Positions 58,466-64,000 of a stretch of 64,000 nucleotides of DNA are shown here, piece by piece. The notes beneath the pieces are model-generated. The model worked only from the letters and a program-made list of their open reading frames with translations. It had not been told where the DNA came from and did no database searches. Position 1 is the stretch's first letter. Each line of letters starts with the position of its first letter. The translations under genes were made by a program, and so were the position numbers. The stretch is from NCBI GenBank assembly GCA_019347805.1, contig JAHWKR010000009.1, positions 1-64,000 of the forward strand, read 5' to 3'. Source of the DNA: Methanobacteriota archaeon. GTDB lineage: Archaea; Thermoplasmatota; E2; JACPAO01; JAHWKR01.

Positions 58466-58813
58466 CTAGACGCGAGCCGGCCGGGCACTCTGCTGTCCCT
58501 GATAGATGTTCACGGCCGCGAAGACGGCGACGAGGACACCCACGACGATATGGGTCCAGAGCGCGGTACCGCCCATCACGAAGACGAACGGCGCGATGAT
58601 GGCCCAAAGACCGAGCAACAGGTTGGCGGTCGCCACACCCGTGCTCGCCGGACGATCACCCGCAGCACGCGCGAAGTTCACAGCACCAAGCACCGCGATG
58701 AGCACGCCGACGATGATGGCGTTCCAAAGCGGTACGGTCGCCATGGCGACAAAGAATGGGGTCAAGAACAGCCATACGCCCAAGAGGACGTTCAGGCCGG
58801 CCATCGATTTCAC
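58466..58813 (-). CDS. SPW-repeat small membrane protein
   Basis: Two hydrophobic repeats LLGVWLFLTPFF...LWNAIIVGVLIAVLGAVN / LLGLWAIIAPFV...LWTHIVVGVLVAVFAAVN. Confidence 0.72.
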   Translation of the reverse strand: MKSMAGLNVLLGVWLFLTPFFVAMATVPLWNAIIVGVLIAVLGAVNFARAAGDRPASTGVATANLLLGLWAIIAPFVFVMGGTALWTHIVVGVLVAVFAAVNIYQGQQSARPARV

Positions 58814-59124
58814 TACGGTTTCGTTCTGTGCCAGAGCTGGTCACCTCGATGGAACTTATTACTAAGGCCGAGAGTAAACGGTTTTGGAACAGGTACACGC
58901 TTCGTGGTATGACATATGCGCCGCATCGAAATGGAGGGGAGGCATATCAGCGCACGCCGACCTTGATAAGGGAAGGCCGAAGAATGCGAGGTGGGTTTGC
59001 TCCACAGCAGTGACGCCCGCCCTCGTACCACCGGGGCGCAAGGATGCGGGCACGGGTTGCCGGAGAGAGCGAAGCGAACGACGGCTCTCCCGGTGGTCGC
59101 ACAAGCGACCGAAGGGAGCGAAGT

Positions 59125-59194
59125 GCGGGCACCGGGATTCGAACCCGGGCTGATGGCTTGGAAGGCCATAGTGATACCACTTCACTATGCCCGC
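59125..59194 (-). tRNA. tRNA-Gly (TCC)
   Basis: GCGGGCA acceptor, loop CTTCCAA, T-arm CCGGGTTCGAATCCCGG; no encoded CCA. Confidence 0.9.
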
Positions 59195-59324
59195 GTGATG
59201 GCGTCCCGGTCGCCAAGAGGCCCTCCGGGATGCGCCCTCACTTGGCTCCTGTTCTTAAACCGTGCGGCCGGCGTCGCACGGTCGGACCTGTCGTGGGCCA
59301 GACCCAACGGCGACCGAGCGCGGA

Positions 59325-60035
59325 TCAATATCCGCTGAACTGCTCGGTCCGGATCTGCTCGTCCGGAATCCCCTCTTCCTCGAGCATGTGCACCATCGAG
59401 TCGACCATCTGGGGCGGACCACAGATGTAGTAGATCGCATCCTCGTTCCAGATGCGGTCTTTCTTGAGCATCCGGGCCTCGATGCGGCCGGTCTTGTACT
59501 CCTCGGGGACGCCGGTGTGCGGCTCTCTTGTGATGAAATAATCGACGTGGATATTGTCGTGTTCTTCCTCAAGTTCTTCAAGGCGGTCCATGAACGCGAT
59601 CTCTTCCCGCGTCGAGTTGCTGTAGGCGAGATCGATCTCCCGGTCGATGTCCTTGTCGACAACATACTCGATGATGCTCTTGAGAGGCGTGATGCCGATC
59701 CCGCCCGAGAGCATGATGATCGGTTCGTTCTCATCCTCCTTGTAGACGAAGCCGCCTGCCGGCCCTTGGATCGACAGCGTTTCTCCCGGCTCCATGGCGT
59801 GCAGCGTCTCCTTGAACGGGCTCCCGGAATCTTTCGTGGCGAACTCGAGATGGTCGCGCAGTGGCGAGGACGCGATCGAGAGCGGGCGTGCCTCCTCACC
59901 GTCGCCGGTGTTCACACGCACGACGGCGAACTGGCCCGGCTTGAAATCGAAATCCTTCGGCTTCCTGACCTGGACGGCATGGGTCGTCGGCGTCTCTTGC
60001 CAAGAACGCAACACTTCGACATCGTACTTTTGCAT
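59325..60035 (-). CDS. Ferredoxin-NADP reductase-like FAD/NAD(P) oxidoreductase
   Basis: FKPGQFAVVRVNTGDGEEARPLSIASSP, IMLSGGIGITPLKSII, YYICGPPQMVDSM. Confidence 0.88.
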   Translation of the reverse strand: MQKYDVEVLRSWQETPTTHAVQVRKPKDFDFKPGQFAVVRVNTGDGEEARPLSIASSPLRDHLEFATKDSGSPFKETLHAMEPGETLSIQGPAGGFVYKEDENEPIIMLSGGIGITPLKSIIEYVVDKDIDREIDLAYSNSTREEIAFMDRLEELEEEHDNIHVDYFITREPHTGVPEEYKTGRIEARMLKKDRIWNEDAIYYICGPPQMVDSMVHMLEEEGIPDEQIRTEQFSGY

Positions 60036-60254
60036 CTGTGGCCTACGGTCCCCGAAGACGGTGCTTTCCACCATCAGAAGTAACTGTTGGATTCCGGTAT
60101 TGACGGAGCAACCTCGTCGTCGGCGACCCGCCCTGCCGAGCAGAGTGAAGCGAAGGGAGACGACAGGGAGAGGGAACGCCGAACGAAGTGAGGCGTCTGC
60201 CCCTCCCTGCATGCGACCGCTCTCCCGCCGCCGCAGGCGGCGGAAGGGAGCCAT

Positions 60255-60337
60255 GCAGGGAGAGGGATTCGAACCCCCGAACCTCTTCAGGACAGGATCT
60301 TAAGTCCCGCGCCGTTGGCCAGCTTGGCTATCCCTGC
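60255..60337 (-). tRNA. tRNA-Leu (TAA)
   Basis: GCAGGGA acceptor, anticodon loop CTTAAGA, long variable arm, GGTTCGAATCC T-arm; no encoded CCA. Confidence 0.9.
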
Positions 60338-60850
60338 GGACAGCGGGAGTCCGGTGTCGGTCTTGAAGCTGGCCCCTCGGCCTCTCGACCGCAAGCCTTA
60401 GGAGCCGGCCTCGGCTCGGCGCAGCCACTCCACCTAGCGCGAGTGAAGTCCACGATCTAGAACGTTCGGCCCACTGCGCCGGGGCCTCGCGCGCATGCTG
60501 CGCCCGGTACCCTGCAGAACGACACGAGGGGACGAGGGAGCCGATTCCCTCGATATAGGTGCGGGGGGGCAAAGCCCCCCGCGAACATTAGCTGGACCGC
60601 TAGCCATGGGAGGGGCATGCCCCCCATCTCGACGCGCTTCGTCCCTACTCCAGATCCCGGGGACCGCATCTGGGCCCACCGGTATGGCGATCGGAAGGAA
60701 AACACAGCTCTGGAACCACGCTAGAGCCCGTCCGCGCGTTGGCGGGACCGGCCGTGGCCCCCACATCTATTTAGGACGACGCGCCATTCGAGGCATGTGG
60801 TCCACCAGCAACTTATTTAAAGTGCCGCTGGTGCCTCGGAGCTGATCCCC

Positions 60851-61012
60851 ATGGCCTCCCCGTCCCCCGTCCAGGAGCCAGTCCTAAAACTGACCAAGCA
60901 GGAATTTTTGGAAGCGCTGTCCAAACCAGATCCTGAACTTCCGGAAGCCGACGCACTTGACGAGGGCGAAGAGGTCACGCCGGATACATTGAGGATAGTT
61001 TTTACAGTCTAA
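60851..61012 (+). CDS. Small acidic ORF (53 aa)
   Basis: MASPSPVQEPVLKLTKQEFLEALSKPDPELPEADALDEGEEVTPDTLRIVFTV; TATA-like acttatttaa at 60811-60820. Confidence 0.5.
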   Translation: MASPSPVQEPVLKLTKQEFLEALSKPDPELPEADALDEGEEVTPDTLRIVFTV

Positions 61013-61028
61013 CCGGCTCCTCGACGTC

Positions 61029-62564
61029 ATGTACACTGTTCTTCCATTCTCGGAAGACGGGTTCGTAGGATCTTGCACCCACCCTAAGCTGAGTGAGAAC
61101 GCGTGCAGGCAAAATGCCCATACAAGGTACTTCATCGAGTATCTGCGGGCCATTGGCTGCAAGACAATCGTGGTGGAACAGGATTATGTGGATCGAGACT
61201 ACCTCGTAGACTTCACAGCTTACTATGCTAGGTGCTTTTTCGACTACGACCGGAAGTGTAAGCGTCTCCATTTCTTCTCTGGCGATTTCGCTGCCGGCGA
61301 CCTCGAAGCATTGCTGGATGGCTCGATGTCACCCATGCCGGAGCGGTTCGGAAAATATCTTGGATTCATCGTTGTAAAGCCTCTGCCTGTCAGGTTCTTT
61401 GGGCGCACCTGCCTTGTCACTTATCCGACCGATGGCGGCAGGCGATTCCCTTCTCTGCGCCGATACGATGTACATTTGGCAGGCGAACCCTTGTCGGTAG
61501 AAAGCCTTGCGTTCCAAGAACAAGACCGTGACGTGGCCGCATGCGCCACCGCTGCCATCTGGTCGGCACTGCACAAGACGGCCAAGGAGTTCGGGTTCCG
61601 CATTCCTACGCCATCAGAAATCACACGCATGGTCGACGAAAGTTCGTCAACATCCCAACGGAACATCCCGAACAACGGATTGACCGTCGAACAGATTCGC
61701 CACGCCATCAAGAAAACGGGTTTAGAAGCGGAAATATTCTCTGTCCCAAACTTGGCTGCGCTAAAGACTCATATTTACGCGTATCATGCGTTCGGACTAC
61801 CGGTTATTCTCGGTTATGGACTTGAAACTAATCAGGGCGAGTTGCTTGGGGCGCACGCGGTAACAGTTGCTGGGATGAACCTGGATACAAAAGGCGCAGC
61901 ACCAACACTGACGGCCCAGAGAATCATAAAACTCTACTTGCATGATGACCAAGCCGGGCCCTTTTCCCGGGCCACTTTTGGCGCAGGAGAAACTCTTGAA
62001 ACACAGTTTCCTGATCCGCACGGCCCTGTTCTTGCCAAGCCAAGGAAGGTTCCGGGGCAGCAGCCGTCGTATACTGTCATCGTCCCTGTGTATCCAAAGA
62101 TTAGGATTAGCGTAACAGAAGCCATCGACTACCTGAAAGACCTCCTCAAATTTTTCAGTCGCCTCCAATTCGGCGGCATTGAGTGGGATGTCCGTTTAAT
62201 TTCCAATACAGAATACAAAAAGCAGATTCCGACCACTACCACAGCCCGAGAAGTAATCCGTCGCGTCAGAACGGCTCAGCTCCCCCGATTCATGTGGCTC
62301 CTGAGGGGAACGACGCAGAGGGGCCTTCTTTTTGACCTACTGCTCGACGCAACAAGCATTCGCGACGCCGAATTGCACGTGCATCGCGTATTCTACGACG
62401 AAGCCGTTCGCAGTCACGTGTGGAACAACATCCTCGCCGACAAGTCGGTTCAGGACCGACTTATGCAATCAACCCATGAACGTTTTGCTAAAGCCATACT
62501 TGCCGTATTTGAACCGGACAAGCCGACGGCACCTGCGAACTCAGACGCAGTCATTATCGCATGA
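61029..62564 (+). CDS. C39/papain-like cysteine-peptidase-like protein
   Basis: QEQDRDVAACATAAIWSALHKTA, NGLTVEQIRHAIKKTGL, LPVILGYG, GAHAVTVAGMN: C39-like Cys and His motifs in order. Confidence 0.55.
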   Translation: MYTVLPFSEDGFVGSCTHPKLSENACRQNAHTRYFIEYLRAIGCKTIVVEQDYVDRDYLVDFTAYYARCFFDYDRKCKRLHFFSGDFAAGDLEALLDGSMSPMPERFGKYLGFIVVKPLPVRFFGRTCLVTYPTDGGRRFPSLRRYDVHLAGEPLSVESLAFQEQDRDVAACATAAIWSALHKTAKEFGFRIPTPSEITRMVDESSSTSQRNIPNNGLTVEQIRHAIKKTGLEAEIFSVPNLAALKTHIYAYHAFGLPVILGYGLETNQGELLGAHAVTVAGMNLDTKGAAPTLTAQRIIKLYLHDDQAGPFSRATFGAGETLETQFPDPHGPVLAKPRKVPGQQPSYTVIVPVYPKIRISVTEAIDYLKDLLKFFSRLQFGGIEWDVRLISNTEYKKQIPTTTTAREVIRRVRTAQLPRFMWLLRGTTQRGLLFDLLLDATSIRDAELHVHRVFYDEAVRSHVWNNILADKSVQDRLMQSTHERFAKAILAVFEPDKPTAPANSDAVIIA

Positions 62565-62949
62565 GAATAGGAGTCTCTCAGTCAACGGATCAGTGTGCGT
62601 AAGGCCGGAACAAGTGAGCGAGTAGTGCCTTGCTACCCGCGTACTTCAAAAAATGCCGCACTGTGGTGGTGCCATGCGCGACTGCTTCTCCGGTAGCCTC
62701 CAGGTCGCGGTGGTTCAGGTAGAACGCGGGTTTTATAAGGGAGGCGTCTTTGAGACCCTCGGCACGGCGGAGTCCGAGGAACATTCGGGCGACTCCCTGG
62801 TACGCTCGCGGCGACGCGGACGCCGTCCTGGTTCGTCGGGCCGGTCTCGGAGAGCACCATTTGGGGTACCCTTCCTTGTACGCTTCGGTGTCTCTCAGCG
62901 TACAGGGTGGCGATGACCTCCGAATGCATGCTACCAAGGTCATACTCTA

Positions 62950-63022
62950 GGGTCCGTGGGTTAGTTTGGTATACTTGGGGCTTTGGGAGCCTTAGACTCC
63001 GGTTCAAATCCGGGCGGACCCA
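62950..63022 (+). tRNA. tRNA-Pro (TGG)
   Basis: GGGTCCG acceptor, loop TTTGGGA, T-arm CCGGTTCAAATCCGG; no encoded CCA. Confidence 0.9.
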
Positions 63023-63136
63023 TCCACACTTTGCGGCAGCGGAGCTGACGCAGGGCGTGGCTCCACCCGGTGTTGCTCGCTGACGCTCGCAATCCGGGCG
63101 GACAACATGGACGGAGTGATCGCGCCGCCATGGTGG

Positions 63137-63640
63137 TCAATATTCATCCGCATGGGCGGCGATGAGACCGAAGGTGTCGATGTAGTTGGCGACGGCCTGT
63201 TCGAGGTCCTTGTCGTCCGGGTCATAGCCGACGCGGCGGCCTTCGGCGAGAGCGTCACGGCCGCTCCAACCTTCGCGGACGGCCCGTTCGATGAGGAGGA
63301 AGGCGCCGGAGCGTTTGCCGCCAGAACAATGGACGAGCACAGGACGCGGCAGTTCTTGCAGGATCTTCAGGAAGGTCTGCACCTTCTCCATCTTGGGATG
63401 CGCGCGGTGGACAGGGAGATGGATGTGGTCGAGGCCGCGGCGGCGTGACAGACGGGCCTCCTGGAGGGGGTCGAGCCGACCCTCCGCGAGCTCCTCGTCC
63501 TCGGTCCTGAGGTCGACGATGGCGCGGTAGCCCTCGCTCTCGAGTTCATCGATGTCGGCTTCGGTCAGGGCCCCCGAAGAAGTGGTGTCGTCGTCAAAAT
63601 GGATGCGTCGACGCATGGCGGACGGTGTTCTGGTCGCCAT
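63137..63640 (-). CDS. Protein tyrosine/dual-specificity phosphatase-like protein
   Basis: VLVHCSGGKRSGAFLLIE (CX5R); VDLRTEDEE. Confidence 0.78.
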   Translation of the reverse strand: MATRTPSAMRRRIHFDDDTTSSGALTEADIDELESEGYRAIVDLRTEDEELAEGRLDPLQEARLSRRRGLDHIHLPVHRAHPKMEKVQTFLKILQELPRPVLVHCSGGKRSGAFLLIERAVREGWSGRDALAEGRRVGYDPDDKDLEQAVANYIDTFGLIAAHADEY

Positions 63641-63765
63641 GGTGTAAAGGTTCCCCGTCAACCGCCGTGGATTGCCGAGAGGTCTCTGAGGGCGGATCTC
63701 CCCTCACACCATTGACCCGTCAGACGGACGGGAAACATCAAGACGGGGGGGTCCGTCCCGCGCCG

Positions 63766-64000
63766 CATGGCGAACCTGGACATCGAGGCCGCGCTCCGCT
63801 TCCTGCACGTCTTCTTCGCGGTCGGCTGGCTCGGACTCATCTGGTTCACGGCTTGGGTGCTCCCGGGAATCATGGGTCAGACGAAACCGGAGACCCGGAT
63901 GGACCTGCAACCGAAACTCGGCAAGCGGCTCGTTCCGCTCATGGCGGGCGCCTCCGGAGGCACCATCCTTCTCGGCTTCATCGTCTACACCCTCCAGGGG
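63766..64000 (+). CDS. Membrane protein, truncated by window end
   Basis: MANLDIEAALRFLHVFFAVGWLGLIWFTAWVLPGIMGQTK... open to the edge. Confidence 0.6.

Noticed and set aside
60340-60850. Possible structured RNA (RNase P or SRP RNA)
   Set aside because: Several GC hairpins and no good ORF, but I could not find conserved RNase P or SRP motifs on either strand; an Infernal/Rfam scan would decide.
1-64000. CRISPR array or cas genes
   Set aside because: No regularly spaced direct repeats and no Cas-like proteins seen.

Overview
This 64 kb window is GC-rich and looks archaeal, possibly Thermoplasmatota-like. That assignment is an inference from TATA-box promoters placed for leaderless transcription, secreted PKD/CARDB/LVIVD lipoproteins, duplicated winged-helix regulators and CCA-less tRNA genes. 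Four things stand out. (1) At about 7.4-15.1 kb there is a cassette array with integron attC-like sites. At two cassettes the complementarity between cassette start and cassette end matches integron recombination (GTTGGGAGGC...GCCTCCCAAC, 10/10; GTTAGGCACC...GGTGCCTGAC, 9/10). No integrase is visible, so it is CALIN-like. (2) At 48.4-58.4 kb there is a translationally coupled cluster for the full protoporphyrin-dependent heme pathway, hemH-A-CD(fusion)-B-L-E-N-Y, preceded by a perfect 16-bp palindrome. (3) All three tRNA genes (Gly, Leu, Pro) are followed by a similar trailer holding an inverted and then a direct partial copy of the tRNA's own 3' end, about 80-92 bp away. (4) A low-GC locus between tRNA-Leu and tRNA-Pro encodes a small acidic ORF and a C39/papain-like cysteine-peptidase-like protein. 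The rest is mostly ordinary: ABC transporters, mutY, pcm, xthA, hyuA/hyuB with a macrodomain gene, secreted proteases and lipoproteins, and a PIN/RHH toxin-antitoxin pair. No searches or folding were run. All family calls come from motif recognition.
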